64,000 bases of DNA from Bradyrhizobium sp. BR13661. GTDB lineage: Bacteria > Pseudomonadota > Alphaproteobacteria > Rhizobiales > Xanthobacteraceae. Shown here piece by piece: positions 35,993-43,703 of the stretch (positions within the stretch are counted from its first letter, which is position 1; every line of letters begins with the position of its first letter). The notes below the pieces were generated by a model. It did no database searches and was not told the origin of the DNA. It saw only the letters and a program-made list of their open reading frames with translations. The translations under genes were made by a program, and so were the position numbers. Where the stretch lies: assembly GCF_029892425.1 (NCBI RefSeq), contig NZ_JARXWB010000007.1, positions 1 to 64,000 of the forward strand, written 5' to 3'.

Positions 35993-36640
35993 TTACGGCC
36001 GGAGCGACTGCAGCACGAGGTCGGCGACATGCCGGCGCCGGGCGCGCCGGGCGGTGCGGCTCGACAGGTCCTTGCCGAAGATCGCCGACAGCGTCGGGGT
36101 GTTGGAGAAGAAGAAATAGCTCAAGCCCGCGATGGAGATGTAGAGCTGGACGGGGTCGATCCCCTTGCGGAACATGCCGGCGCGCACGCCTTCATGGAGG
36201 ATGTGGGAGACGCTCTTCACCAGCGGCGAATGCATCGCCTCCAGCCGCGTCGAGCCGCGGACATGGCGGGCGCCGCCGCGGTTCTCGTCGTTCAAAAGCA
36301 CGATAAAGTCGGGGTTTGCGGCCAGATGATCGAACGAGGCCTCGATCAGGCGGCGGATCGCCTTGTCCGGCGGCAGGCCCTCGAGATTGAGCCTCCGCTC
36401 CTGCTCGCGGATGTCCTCATAGACCCATTCGAGCACGGCGAGGTAGAGCGCGTCCTTGTCGCCGAAGTAGTGGTAGACCAGCTGCTTGTTGACGCCGGCG
36501 CGCTCCGCGATCTCGTCGACGCGGGCGCCCGCAAAACCGTGCCGGGCGAACTCCTGGCGCGCCGCGGTCAGCAGCTTCTTGCGGGTGGCGACGGGGTCGC
36601 GCCGCTGCGGCGCGGTGTCGCCTGAACGTTTTGCGGGCAT
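35993..36640 (-). CDS. TetR family transcriptional regulator of the ABC/DHDPS locus
   Basis: A 215-residue regulator. The N-terminal helix-turn-helix is 'LLTAARQEFARHGFAGARVDEIAERAGVNKQLVYHYFGDKDALY', the classic TetR DNA-binding region. The rest is a helical ligand-binding and dimer domain. It lies between the permease operon (same strand) and the divergent binding-protein gene. Two palindromic sites flank it, one just 3 bp upstream of its ATG at 36640, so it probably represses itself, the permease operon and the binding-protein gene. The inducer is probably the imported compound. Frames extending to 37918 are shadows. Confidence 0.87.
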   Translation of the reverse strand: MPAKRSGDTAPQRRDPVATRKKLLTAARQEFARHGFAGARVDEIAERAGVNKQLVYHYFGDKDALYLAVLEWVYEDIREQERRLNLEGLPPDKAIRRLIEASFDHLAANPDFIVLLNDENRGGARHVRGSTRLEAMHSPLVKSVSHILHEGVRAGMFRKGIDPVQLYISIAGLSYFFFSNTPTLSAIFGKDLSSRTARRARRRHVADLVLQSLRP

Positions 36641-36642
36641 TT

Positions 36643-36660
36643 CCAACCAAACAGTTGACA
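36643..36660. promoter_or_regulatory. Operator and promoter candidate between tetR and the binding-protein gene
   Basis: CCAACCAAACAGTTGA at 36643-36658 shares CAAC-N6-GTTG with the palindrome at 35977-35992 (11 of 16 bases match). It overlaps TTGACA at 36655-36660, a good -35 for the rightward binding-protein gene, and lies at the tetR ribosome-binding region. A clear -10 was not found. Confidence 0.5.
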
Positions 36661-36739
36661 AGTTGAGGGCAGCTTGTTGCATTGGTAACCTCACATGGGG
36701 AGAGCGACAAGCCGGGTCGCGGCAATGAGGAGACAGGCG

Positions 36740-37744
36740 ATGAAGCGTTTGCAGGCGGCTGTTGTGGCGCTCGTGCTCGGTTTGCCGGCGGTGCCGGCGA
36801 GCGCGGGCGAGGCGGTCAATCTGATCCTGAACTGGACGCCGACGGCCGACCACTCGCCGTTTTATTACGCCAAGGCGCAGGGCTGGTACGAGAAGGCGGG
36901 CATCGACCTGACCATCGAGGTCGGCAAGGGCTCCGGCGTGTCCGCCGCCAAGGTCGGCTCCGGCGGTTCGCCCTTCGGCATCGCCGATCTCGCCACCATG
37001 CTGGTGGCCAAGAGCAAGGGCGCCGACGACGTCGCGCTGATGAGCATCTACGCCAACACGGGCCAGACCTTCTACTGGCTGAAGAGCTATGGCGTGAACG
37101 GCGTGAAGGATTTTCCGAGCCACAAGATCGGCAATCCGCCAGGCGATGCCTCGCGCGTGATGTGGCCGGCGTTTGCCAAGGCTGCCGGCATCGCGCCTGA
37201 TGCCGTCAGCTTCGTCAATATCGGGCCGACCGCGAAGATCGCCGCGCTGAAGAGCCACACCGTCGACATCATCAGCGACTTCTACAACGAGCACGATCTG
37301 AAGGTGATCGAGTTCGGGCAGGACCTCGGCTACGTCAACTGGAAGGACATCGGGCTCAACCCCTATGGCAATTCGCTGATCGTCAACGGCGCCTATCTCC
37401 AGAAGAATCCCAAGCTCGTCGAAGAGTTGGTGCGCGTGACGCAGAAAGCCTTTGCGGCCTGCGTCGCCGACGTCACGCCGTGCCTGAAGGCGCTGCTCGA
37501 CCAGGTCTCCGGTCTCGACAAGGAGAACCAGGAACGCCAGTGGGAGCGCATCAAATACCTGATGACGGACGAGTTCACCACCACCAAGGGTCTCGGCTGG
37601 ATCGACGGCGAGCGGATGAAGAAGGACTACGATCTGGTCCAGACCTATCTCGGCATGGAGAAGCCGTTCGACGTGACGACGGCGTTCACGACGAAGATGT
37701 TGGACCCGAACGTGAAGATGGATGCGAGCAAGGTGAAGAAGTAG
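36740..37744 (+). CDS. ABC transporter substrate-binding protein (NMT1/THI5-like)
   Basis: A 334-residue exported protein with a signal peptide (MKRLQAAVVALVLGLPAVPASA). The mature start 'LILNWTPTADHSPFYYAKAQGWYEKAGIDLTIEVGKGSG' is typical of the NMT1/THI5-like group, whose members bind pyrimidine (HMP), sulfonates, nitrate or aromatic acids. Two adjacent Cys near residue 250 ('ACVADVTPC') may form a disulfide. It is transcribed divergently from the TetR gene and supplies the importer built from the permease at 35140 and ATPase at 31450. ATG 36740 has GAGGAG upstream. Confidence 0.87.
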   Translation: MKRLQAAVVALVLGLPAVPASAGEAVNLILNWTPTADHSPFYYAKAQGWYEKAGIDLTIEVGKGSGVSAAKVGSGGSPFGIADLATMLVAKSKGADDVALMSIYANTGQTFYWLKSYGVNGVKDFPSHKIGNPPGDASRVMWPAFAKAAGIAPDAVSFVNIGPTAKIAALKSHTVDIISDFYNEHDLKVIEFGQDLGYVNWKDIGLNPYGNSLIVNGAYLQKNPKLVEELVRVTQKAFAACVADVTPCLKALLDQVSGLDKENQERQWERIKYLMTDEFTTTKGLGWIDGERMKKDYDLVQTYLGMEKPFDVTTAFTTKMLDPNVKMDASKVKK

Positions 37745-37771
37745 GGGGCGGCTTGTTGCCCACTCTCCACT

Positions 37772-37828
37772 CGTGCCCCGGACGCAGCGCAGCGTCCCTT
37801 GACGGTGCGCTGCAGAGCCGGGGCCCAT
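37772..37828. repeat. Dispersed palindromic repeat, copy 1
   Basis: CGTGCCCCGGACGCAGCG... followed by GCAGAGCCGGGGCCCATG. It is an imperfect inverted copy of 37857-37912. Sequences of this type (CCCGGACGC...GAGCCGGGACCCA) recur in Bradyrhizobium intergenic DNA in my memory. The pair could fold into a long hairpin past the binding-protein gene. Confidence 0.6.
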
Positions 37829-37856
37829 GTCGAGGAAGTGTACCGTGTCGCCTTCT

Positions 37857-37912
37857 GGGTCCCGGCTCTGCGCAGCAACGCTTGCGCGTTGCAGCGCGTC
37901 CGGGACACGGGG
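37857..37912. repeat. Dispersed palindromic repeat, copy 2 (inverted)
   Basis: TGGGTCCCGGCTCTGCG... ending GCGTCCGGGACACGG, the inverted counterpart of 37772-37828. Within it AACGC-TT-GCGTT forms a perfect short palindrome. It lies between the binding-protein and minC genes. Confidence 0.6.
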
Positions 37913-37939
37913 ACCCACCCACGTAACCCCACGGGGAAA

Positions 37940-37987
37940 TTAACCAGCCATTAACCATATCGGCCGCATCGTTAACCATTCAATAAC
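37940..37987 (+). promoter_or_regulatory. Two CtrA-type boxes upstream of minC
   Basis: TTAA-CCAGCCA-TTAAC at 37940-37955 matches the CtrA consensus TTAA-N7-TTAAC exactly. TTAA-CCATTCA-ATAAC at 37972-37987 is a near match. Both lie within 70 bases of the minC ATG. CtrA control of min genes has been described in rhizobia, so cell-cycle regulation of this operon is likely. Confidence 0.7.
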
Positions 37988-38006
37988 AGGGAACGAGTCG
38001 GCCGCC

Positions 38007-38705
38007 ATGGAGGCCCTAGCAAAACCTCAACGCCAGATGGTGCGCCTGCGCGGGCGCTCCTATGTGGCCTTCGTGTTCGTGCCGACGGTTCCGATTCAGG
38101 ATTGGCTCCAGGAGATCGACACCACCATCGCGCGCTCGCCGGGCTTCTTCGCCGGCCGACCCGTGGTGGTTGATCTGTCTTCGGTCGACCTCAGCCAGTC
38201 CGGCATCAGTCATCTTCTCACCAGCCTTCAGGACCGCAACATCCGCGTGCTCGGCATCGAGGGCGTGGAGGAGGCGCGGCTGACGCCGGCGATGCCGCCG
38301 TTGCTGTCGGGCGGACGCAGCTGCGTGATCGAGCCGGCCGCACCCAGGAAACCCGAGGCGAAGGTCGAGACCAAGCCGACCTCGCTCTTGCTCGAAAGCC
38401 CGGTGCGCTCGGGCCAGACCGTCATCTTCCCGGAAGGCGACGTCACCATTCTCGGCTCGGTCGGCTCCGGCGCCGAAGTCGTCGCCGGCGGCTCCATCCA
38501 CATCTACGGCGCGCTCCGCGGCCGTGCCATGGCGGGCGTCAACGGTCACGCGAGCGCGCGCATCTATTGTCAGAAGATCGAGGCCGAACTGCTTGCAATC
38601 GATGGATTTTACCAGACTGCCGACGATATCGATTCGGCCTTGCGCGGCCGGCCTGCCCAGGCCTGGCTCGAGGGCAGCACCATGCGAATTACAGCGCTGA
38701 ACTGA
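38007..38705 (+). CDS. minC: Septum site-determining protein MinC
   Basis: A 232-residue MinC. The C-terminal beta-helix domain is clear: 'VRSGQTVIFPEGDVTILGSVGSGAEVVAGGSIHIYGALRGRAMAGVNG' near residues 132-180, then 'ARIYCQKIEAELLAIDGFYQ'. This domain binds MinD and FtsZ; the N-terminal domain (about residues 10-105) blocks FtsZ assembly near the poles. First gene of minCDE, 21 nt before minD. Two CtrA-type boxes lie upstream. Confidence 0.95.
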   Translation: MEALAKPQRQMVRLRGRSYVAFVFVPTVPIQDWLQEIDTTIARSPGFFAGRPVVVDLSSVDLSQSGISHLLTSLQDRNIRVLGIEGVEEARLTPAMPPLLSGGRSCVIEPAAPRKPEAKVETKPTSLLLESPVRSGQTVIFPEGDVTILGSVGSGAEVVAGGSIHIYGALRGRAMAGVNGHASARIYCQKIEAELLAIDGFYQTADDIDSALRGRPAQAWLEGSTMRITALN

Positions 38706-38726
38706 CCAGTTAAGGAGGATATTTCA

Positions 38727-39542
38727 ATGGCCAAAGTTCTGGTCGTCACATCAGGCAAGGGCGGCGTCGGCAAGACCACGACCACCGCCGCGCTGGGCGC
38801 TGCGCTCGCGCAACGCGGCGACAAGGTCGTCGTCGTCGATTTCGACGTCGGCTTGCGCAACCTCGACCTCGTGATGGGTGCCGAACGCCGCGTGGTGTTC
38901 GACCTCATCAACGTGGTGCAGGGCGTCGCCAAACTCCCGCAGGCGTTGATCAAGGACAAGCGGCTGGAGAATCTCTGGCTGCTGCCGGCTTCGCAGACCC
39001 GCGACAAGGACGCGCTGACGGAAGAGGGGGTCGGCAAGGTCATCGCCGATCTGCGCAGCCGCTTCGACTGGGTGATCTGCGACAGCCCGGCCGGCATCGA
39101 GCGCGGCGCCTCCATGGCGATGCGCTTTGCCGACGAGGCCGTGATCGTCACCAATCCGGAAGTCTCCTCGGTGCGTGATTCCGACCGCATCATCGGCATG
39201 CTCGATTCCAAGACCGTGCGGGCCGAGAAGGGCGAGCGCGTCGAGAAGCACATTCTCATCACCCGCTACGATCCCTCCCGCGCCGCGCGCGGCGAGATGC
39301 TGACCATCGACGACATCCTCGAAATCCTCGCAACGCCTCTGCTCGGCATCATCCCGGAGAGCCAGGACGTGCTGCGCGCCTCGAACGTCGGCACGCCGGT
39401 GACGCTGTCGAACGCCGAAGGCGCACCCGCGCGGGCCTATATCGACGCGGCGCGAAGGCTCTGCGGCGATACCGTGCCGATGCAGGTGCCGACCGAGCGC
39501 AAGGGCTTCATGGATCGCCTGCTGCGACGGAGGGCTGCATGA
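38727..39542 (+). CDS. minD: Septum site-determining ATPase MinD
   Basis: A 271-residue deviant Walker ATPase: '[18 protein letters not shown]' at residues 6-23, with the signature Lys, and '[15 protein letters not shown]' as the switch region. The C-terminal '[11 protein letters not shown]' is the amphipathic membrane-targeting helix. ATP-bound MinD dimerises on the membrane, recruits MinC and is released by MinE. A ribosome binding site AAGGAGGA precedes the ATG. Its stop overlaps the minE start by four bases. Confidence 0.96.
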   Translation: MAKVLVVTSGKGGVGKTTTTAALGAALAQRGDKVVVVDFDVGLRNLDLVMGAERRVVFDLINVVQGVAKLPQALIKDKRLENLWLLPASQTRDKDALTEEGVGKVIADLRSRFDWVICDSPAGIERGASMAMRFADEAVIVTNPEVSSVRDSDRIIGMLDSKTVRAEKGERVEKHILITRYDPSRAARGEMLTIDDILEILATPLLGIIPESQDVLRASNVGTPVTLSNAEGAPARAYIDAARRLCGDTVPMQVPTERKGFMDRLLRRRAA

Positions 39543-39820
39543 GCATGGGTCTGCTCCGGCTTCTCCGCGGCAACAAGGCTTCTGCTCCCGTCGCTCGCGA
39601 ACGGCTGCAGATCCTGCTTGCGCATGAACGCGGGCTGCGCGGCCAGCCCGACCTGCTCGGTGTGCTGCGTGAGGAAATTCTCGCCGTCGTCTCCAAGCAC
39701 GTCACGCTGGATCCGACCAAGGTGATCGTGCGGCTCGAGCGCGGCGACGAGGTCTCGACCCTCGAAGTCGATATCGAGGTGCCCAACGATTTCGAGCGCA
39801 AGAAAGTGGCGGTCGGGTAG
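39539..39820 (+). CDS. minE: Cell division topological specificity factor MinE
   Basis: A 93-residue MinE. The N-terminal amphipathic start 'GLLRLLRG' is followed by the MinD-stimulating region '[13 protein letters not shown]' near residues 22-34. The C-terminal topological domain contains '[28 protein letters not shown]'. It triggers MinD ATP hydrolysis and drives pole-to-pole oscillation. ATGA overlap with minD. Confidence 0.95.
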   Translation: MSMGLLRLLRGNKASAPVARERLQILLAHERGLRGQPDLLGVLREEILAVVSKHVTLDPTKVIVRLERGDEVSTLEVDIEVPNDFERKKVAVG

Positions 39821-39900
39821 GGGTACCCGGCCGGCGATTTTGGGGTGGGTGAGAGGCGGTCCGCTGGGCACAGCGGGCCGCCTTTGCTTTGCGTGCGACG

Positions 39901-39926
39901 GGAACGGTACCTGCGGTGAGATCGTT
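39901..39926 (+). promoter_or_regulatory. EcfG-type (general stress) promoter
   Basis: GGAAC at 39901-39905, a 17-nt spacer and CGTT at 39923-39926 match the GGAAC-N16/17-CGTT promoter used by EcfG sigma factors of alphaproteobacteria. The small gene at 39988 follows 61 bases later. Confidence 0.55.
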
Positions 39927-39987
39927 GTCAAAGACCCGCGGAACAGCACGAACAATGCGCCGCGGTTTCCAAGACCGGAGAGCGCCC

Positions 39988-40173
39988 ATGATGTCCGAGG
40001 TCCAGGTTCACACCGTCGCCCGGCAGATGCTGGAACAGCACGGTTTCGCTGCGATTGCGAAGGCCGCTGAACAGGCGCAAGCCTGCGAGGGCCGCGGCGA
40101 TGCGGATGAGGTCAAGGAGTGGCGTCATATCGCCGACGCCATGAAGATCATGCGCGGCCCGCATCAGAGTTGA
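39988..40173 (+). CDS. Small hypothetical protein, likely stress-induced
   Basis: A 61-residue soluble helical protein (MMSEVQVHTVARQMLEQHG...) rich in Ala and Glu, with no membrane segment. ATG 39988 has GGAG seven bases upstream. The EcfG-type promoter upstream suggests expression under general stress. I recall similar short proteins in rhizobia, but no function. Confidence 0.65.
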   Translation: MMSEVQVHTVARQMLEQHGFAAIAKAAEQAQACEGRGDADEVKEWRHIADAMKIMRGPHQS

Positions 40174-40220
40174 TGCGCGGGACCGTCCGTCACCTGATCA
40201 AGTGGAGTGCTCGGCCGGGT

Positions 40221-40469
40221 CTAACGCTCGCCCCGGTCGGCGCCTTGCGTTCCGGATTTGTGCTGGGTCTGCGGCTGGCTGCGCTCACCGGTCTCCTTGC
40301 AGGGGAGCTGCTCCCACGAACCGTCCGCGGCCTGCTGATAGGCGCTACAGGATGACGAGACGGACTTGTCGTCGCCTTTCTGGGCCTGGTTGTTCCTCGC
40401 GACGGAGGGAGCGGTGAGCGCGACACCGATCGCGAGGGCACCGGCGAAAATGAAATAGGCATTCCGCAA
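40221..40469 (-). CDS. Secreted hypothetical protein
   Basis: An 82-residue protein with a signal peptide (YFIFAGALAIGVALTAPSVA). The mature part is hydrophilic, Gln/Ser/Lys-rich, with two Cys ('SSSCSAYQQ' and 'LPCKETG') that may pair. It lies within a run of minus-strand genes for small exported proteins (40221, 40574). Function unknown. Confidence 0.6.
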   Translation of the reverse strand: MRNAYFIFAGALAIGVALTAPSVARNNQAQKGDDKSVSSSCSAYQQAADGSWEQLPCKETGERSQPQTQHKSGTQGADRGER

Positions 40470-40573
40470 TGGGGGTCTCCTGTTCGAAGAAGCCGCATGC
40501 TGCCGAGGAATGTGACAATAATTTGCCGCGTCGAGGGTCTCGCTGCGGCTTGCTTAAAACTTGGAAAAGGCCG

Positions 40574-40966
40574 CTAGCCGCCCTTGCTGCGGATCAGGCC
40601 GGCGAGGTTGGTCTTCTGTTTTTCGCACCAATTGCTCATGCCGAGCCGGCGCTGGTCGAGATCGGTCGTCTGCGTTGCGACCGCGACCTCCGCCATGATG
40701 TCGTCCGACTGCTTCTCACCCATCTTGCCGCCGGTGTGCATCCAGGCAATTGCCTTGCGCACCTGCTCGGTGGTGCCGTCGGGCAGCTGCATCTGCTGCG
40801 CCTTCTGCACCAGGTCCTGATAGACCACATCCGTGCCAGGACATTCGACCTTGGCGGCGAAGGCCTGCAAGACCATCGTCACGTAGTTCGAGCGTGTATG
40901 ATCGTCAGCCGCTCGGGCTGAGGTTGCGATCAGCAAAAGGCCTGCCATCAGCAAAGGGGCGCGCAT
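40574..40966 (-). CDS. Secreted hypothetical protein with Rap1a/Tai-like features
   Basis: A 130-residue exported protein (signal MRAPLLMAGLLLIATSARA). Mature helices include 'QDLVQKAQQMQLPDGTTEQVRKAIAWMHTGGKMGEK', and two Cys ('VECPGTD' and 'NWCEKQK') could form a disulfide. Size and the two-Cys helical pattern loosely recall small periplasmic Rap1a/Tai-type proteins, but this is not a firm match. ATG 40966 has GAGGAGGA upstream; the longer frame to 41140 looks non-coding. Confidence 0.55.
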   Translation of the reverse strand: MRAPLLMAGLLLIATSARAADDHTRSNYVTMVLQAFAAKVECPGTDVVYQDLVQKAQQMQLPDGTTEQVRKAIAWMHTGGKMGEKQSDDIMAEVAVATQTTDLDQRRLGMSNWCEKQKTNLAGLIRSKGG

Positions 40967-41058
40967 CCCTGGGTCCTCCTCATTTTCCAAGGAGGCTAGC
41001 GTCCCGCGGGACGCTTCGCAATGGCGCCGGGCGCGATTGTCGCCCCTTCGTGCGGTGC

Positions 41059-41289
41059 CTAGCGCCGCCAGGCCGGCACGGGATCGAGCGGCGTGCGATA
41101 GACCTCGTTGTGATCGCGATCGGTGACGCGCACCGCGCAACCCTTTCGCTGCAACTCAGGCTTCACTTGCGACAGCTCGCTCGCCAATTGAACGGCGCGA
41201 TCGGAGGCGACCTCGATATCCTCGAGAATGATTCCGCCCTGGTTCTTGAACTCTTCACCAACCACGAGATCGAAGGAATAATACGGCAT
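41059..41289 (-). CDS. DUF6894-like small protein
   Basis: A 76-residue soluble protein, 'MPYYSFDLVVGEEFKNQGGIILED' then a helix and 'CAVRVTDRDHNEVYR'. The start MPYYSF followed by G-x-x-L-x-D and an Ala-rich helix fits the DUF6894 group abundant in rhizobia. Function unknown. ATG 41289 preferred over 41334, which only adds unstructured residues. Confidence 0.65.
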   Translation of the reverse strand: MPYYSFDLVVGEEFKNQGGIILEDIEVASDRAVQLASELSQVKPELQRKGCAVRVTDRDHNEVYRTPLDPVPAWRR

Positions 41290-41447
41290 CCGAATTCCCC
41301 GGTGTGACGATCCATCTCCAAAAGAAGGCTTCAACGGAAGTCTTCAAGACATGCTGAATGATAACACTGAGTCGATATCCAACCGATGAACGGAGCGCGC
41401 AATCTCTGTGCGTATGGCGCAGAAATGATGTGCAGCGTTCGGGTGCT

Positions 41448-41462
41448 TTAAGATTTTATTAA
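41448..41462. promoter_or_regulatory. CtrA-like box TTAA-N7-TTAA
   Basis: TTAA-GATTTTA-TTAA, the spacing of CtrA boxes, in a high-GC genome. It lies 30 bases upstream of the candidate sRNA hairpins and could regulate it. The neighbouring run of A/T makes chance possible. Confidence 0.4.
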
Positions 41463-41484
41463 ATATGCCGGCCTGATCATGAGG

Positions 41485-41572
41485 CATTGGAATTGCAGCA
41501 GAACCGGGCTCCGGGAACCGGCAGCTGCAAGAGAAGGCCGGCGGCATAGATCCCGACGGCCTTTTCTCTCTT
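41485..41572 (+). ncRNA. Candidate structured small RNA with terminator
   Basis: Hairpin 1: TTGCAGC at 41493-41499 pairs with GCTGCAA at 41524-41530, enclosing a second stem CCGG/CCGG. Hairpin 2: GAGAAGGCCG at 41531-41540 pairs with CGGCCTTTTCTC at 41557-41568 (a 2-nt bulge) and is followed by TCTTTG, a weak U-tract. There is no open reading frame. The two adjoining hairpins with a terminator-like end look like a small RNA; the 5' end is estimated. The complement strand lacks a U-tract. Confidence 0.4.
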
Positions 41573-41671
41573 TGTGCGCAATGACGCACCACCGTAGTAA
41601 CATCACCGTAGTCGCACGGACTCACATCATCACATCGAGTCGGACAGCTCGCATCGTCGATTGATGCAGCT

Positions 41672-42622
41672 CTAGTGCACCGGCATCGGCGGACGCACGA
41701 CAGGTCCGTCGTCATCGGCAACTGTTTGCGTCGTCGCGACCGGTGGTGCCGCCGGCGGCGGCGCAGCGGCAGCTTGTGACGGCGGCGGAGGTACGAGCGG
41801 CGTGGGCGGGTAAGCCGGCATGTAGGTGTGCGACACCACGGGCTTCGGTTTGCGAACAGGCGGCGGTATCGGCCCCGGAGCGCGCGGCGGCAGCGCCGAC
41901 ACGCGCGCGGGATTGGCCGCCGGTTTCGCCTCAGCGATCGGCTTCGGTGCCGAGGGCTTCGTCATCTCGCGGACCATCTGCTCCTGACCTGCCTTCAACT
42001 CGGCGATGTCAGCCTTGAGCTGCTCGATCTGCTGCGCCATCGCGGCGATGTCGCGCGTCATCGAGCCCGCCGCTGGCGCGGCATCGGGCTGAGCTGCGGC
42101 AGGCGCAGGTGCCGCAGCGGCACTCTGTGCTGCCGGTGCTGATGGCGACGGATCGGCCGCCTGATCCTGTGCAACGGGTGGGGCGGCTTGCGTGGCCGCG
42201 ACAGGCGCGGTCTGCGACGTCGACGGCAGCAGCGATGCCAATACCGGTGTCCATCGGGCGAGCGCCTGCGTCGCGGTGTCGCCGTGCTTCTCCCAGGCGA
42301 TGGTGGCAGCGGCGCTGCCGCCTGCGAACAGGAACGTGAGGAATGCACCGCGCAGCCACCTGCTCGCGGCGGATCGTCTCGCGTGGTTGCGACCATCGTC
42401 CGCCGTCACCCGCACGGCGGTATCGACCGTGGGCGCCTCTGCTTGCGGCTCCAGAACGGGACCGACTTTCGGCTCCAGATCGAATTTGGGCTCGACCGCG
42501 AACTTCGGCTCCGGACGCGTCGTGAACTCCGGCGCTAGCGTTGGTGCGTCGCTGCCGACGCGCGAGGCCATCACCACGTCAGGCGAAATTTGCACGGCGT
42601 CATGCGGATCGTTGTCTTTCAT
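41672..42622 (-). CDS. Ala/Pro-rich single-span membrane protein
   Basis: A 316-residue protein. After about 85 polar residues rich in Pro, Glu and Lys (three 'xEPKF' repeats) there is one hydrophobic stretch (LRGAFLTFLFAGGSAAATIAW), then a low-complexity Ala/Pro region, a coiled-coil-like stretch 'DIAAMAQQIEQLKADIAELKAGQEQMVREM' near 190-220 and a Pro-rich C-terminus. The shape suggests a bitopic membrane scaffold in the periplasm or cytoplasm, but no family is recognised. ATG 42622 has AAGGACACC upstream. Confidence 0.6.
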   Translation of the reverse strand: MKDNDPHDAVQISPDVVMASRVGSDAPTLAPEFTTRPEPKFAVEPKFDLEPKVGPVLEPQAEAPTVDTAVRVTADDGRNHARRSAASRWLRGAFLTFLFAGGSAAATIAWEKHGDTATQALARWTPVLASLLPSTSQTAPVAATQAAPPVAQDQAADPSPSAPAAQSAAAAPAPAAAQPDAAPAAGSMTRDIAAMAQQIEQLKADIAELKAGQEQMVREMTKPSAPKPIAEAKPAANPARVSALPPRAPGPIPPPVRKPKPVVSHTYMPAYPPTPLVPPPPSQAAAAPPPAAPPVATTQTVADDDGPVVRPPMPVH

Positions 42623-42886
42623 GGTGTCCTTCACGATCTCGTCGACGATTTACCGGCTGTTCAACGTCGCAAGCATCCCAGCTCCTTTGACCCCTTGGTC
42701 GTTCGCATTGGCGCGAGCCGATCTGTTGCGTGGGCCGATCCAAATCCTGGGACTGGCCCGATGCCGCACGAGTCCAGCCGGGTTTGACCAAAGCAAGGCG
42801 AGGGGGTGGAGAGATCGCGACCGTCTTCCGCCAGATGTGGTGATGGAACCGGCTGTGCCGAACACGGGCACGTGTTGCGAATTGCC

Positions 42887-43612
42887 ATGTTTTCAGCACG
42901 ATTTGGGCAGCATCTCAGCCCTGCTGGGGGCGCTGCTATCCGCTATCGGGGGCCGGCGGTGCCAAGATCTCTACTCGCTTTGTTCGTCGTTGCCTTCCTG
43001 CCGCTCGGCGGCTGCATGCAGACGACTCTCTCGCCATCGACCGACGCGAGCATGACGCCGCGCGATCGGCAATTGCTGGCGCACACGCCTTACGCCCAGG
43101 CCAGCGTGCCTGAGCAGTATCTCCGCCATATCGTCGATTATCCGCGCAAGGAGCAGCCGGGCACGATCCTGGTCGATACCGATGCGCGCTACCTCTATTA
43201 CGTGCTGCCCGATGGCAAGGCGATCCGCTATGGCGTCGCGGTCGGCGAAGAGGCGATGGCCTTTTCGGGCGTCGCGCGTGTCGGCCGTCTGGCGGAATGG
43301 CCGGACTGGGTGCCGACCCCAGAAATCCAGGCGCGGCTCGGGCCGTATCCGGCGCGCGTGCCTGGCGGTCCCGCCAATCCGCTCGGTGCACGTGGCATCT
43401 ACCTCTATGCCGGCAACAAGGACACGCTCTACCGCATCCACGGTACCAACCAGCCGGAATATATCGGGCAGGCGATCTCGTCGGGCTGTATCCGGATGCG
43501 CAACGAGGACGTGATCGATCTGTTCGACCGGGTGAAGCTCAACGCGACCGTCGTGGTGCTACCGCCGGGGCAGAACGCCCAGATCGAGGCGGGGCCGAGC
43601 TGGCGCGGGTGA
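42887..43612 (+). CDS. L,D-transpeptidase (YkuD family) lipoprotein
   Basis: About 241 residues. A hydrophobic signal with lipobox 'LPLGGCMQTT' marks it as a lipoprotein. The YkuD domain (residues about 85-235) has the catalytic motif 'YRIHGTNQPEYIGQAISSGCIRMRNEDVIDLF', with His and the nucleophile Cys in SSGC. These enzymes make 3-3 peptidoglycan cross-links or attach outer-membrane proteins to the wall. ATG 42887 gives the best signal peptide; the frame to 42806 is probably an extension. Confidence 0.87.
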   Translation: MFSARFGQHLSPAGGAAIRYRGPAVPRSLLALFVVAFLPLGGCMQTTLSPSTDASMTPRDRQLLAHTPYAQASVPEQYLRHIVDYPRKEQPGTILVDTDARYLYYVLPDGKAIRYGVAVGEEAMAFSGVARVGRLAEWPDWVPTPEIQARLGPYPARVPGGPANPLGARGIYLYAGNKDTLYRIHGTNQPEYIGQAISSGCIRMRNEDVIDLFDRVKLNATVVVLPPGQNAQIEAGPSWRG

Positions 43613-43703
43613 AGCGCGCGGCGCTTGCCGACAATTTTAGGCATTGTCTTGCGCAGGCCGTAATGCTTCGCGTCTAACGTGCAGCGAGCAAGGGGTTGCT
43701 CGC

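Larger units (their letters stand above)
41290..41671. other. Intergenic region with a candidate sRNA
   Basis: About 380 bases with no protein gene. It holds a CtrA-like box, two strong hairpins and a T-rich end, listed separately. The rest (41573-41671) shows no clear signal. Confidence 0.5.

Noticed and set aside
35993..37918. A 641-codon minus-strand frame that extends the TetR gene far upstream.
   Set aside because: The TetR helix-turn-helix starts near 36640, and upstream codons are antisense to the binding-protein gene.
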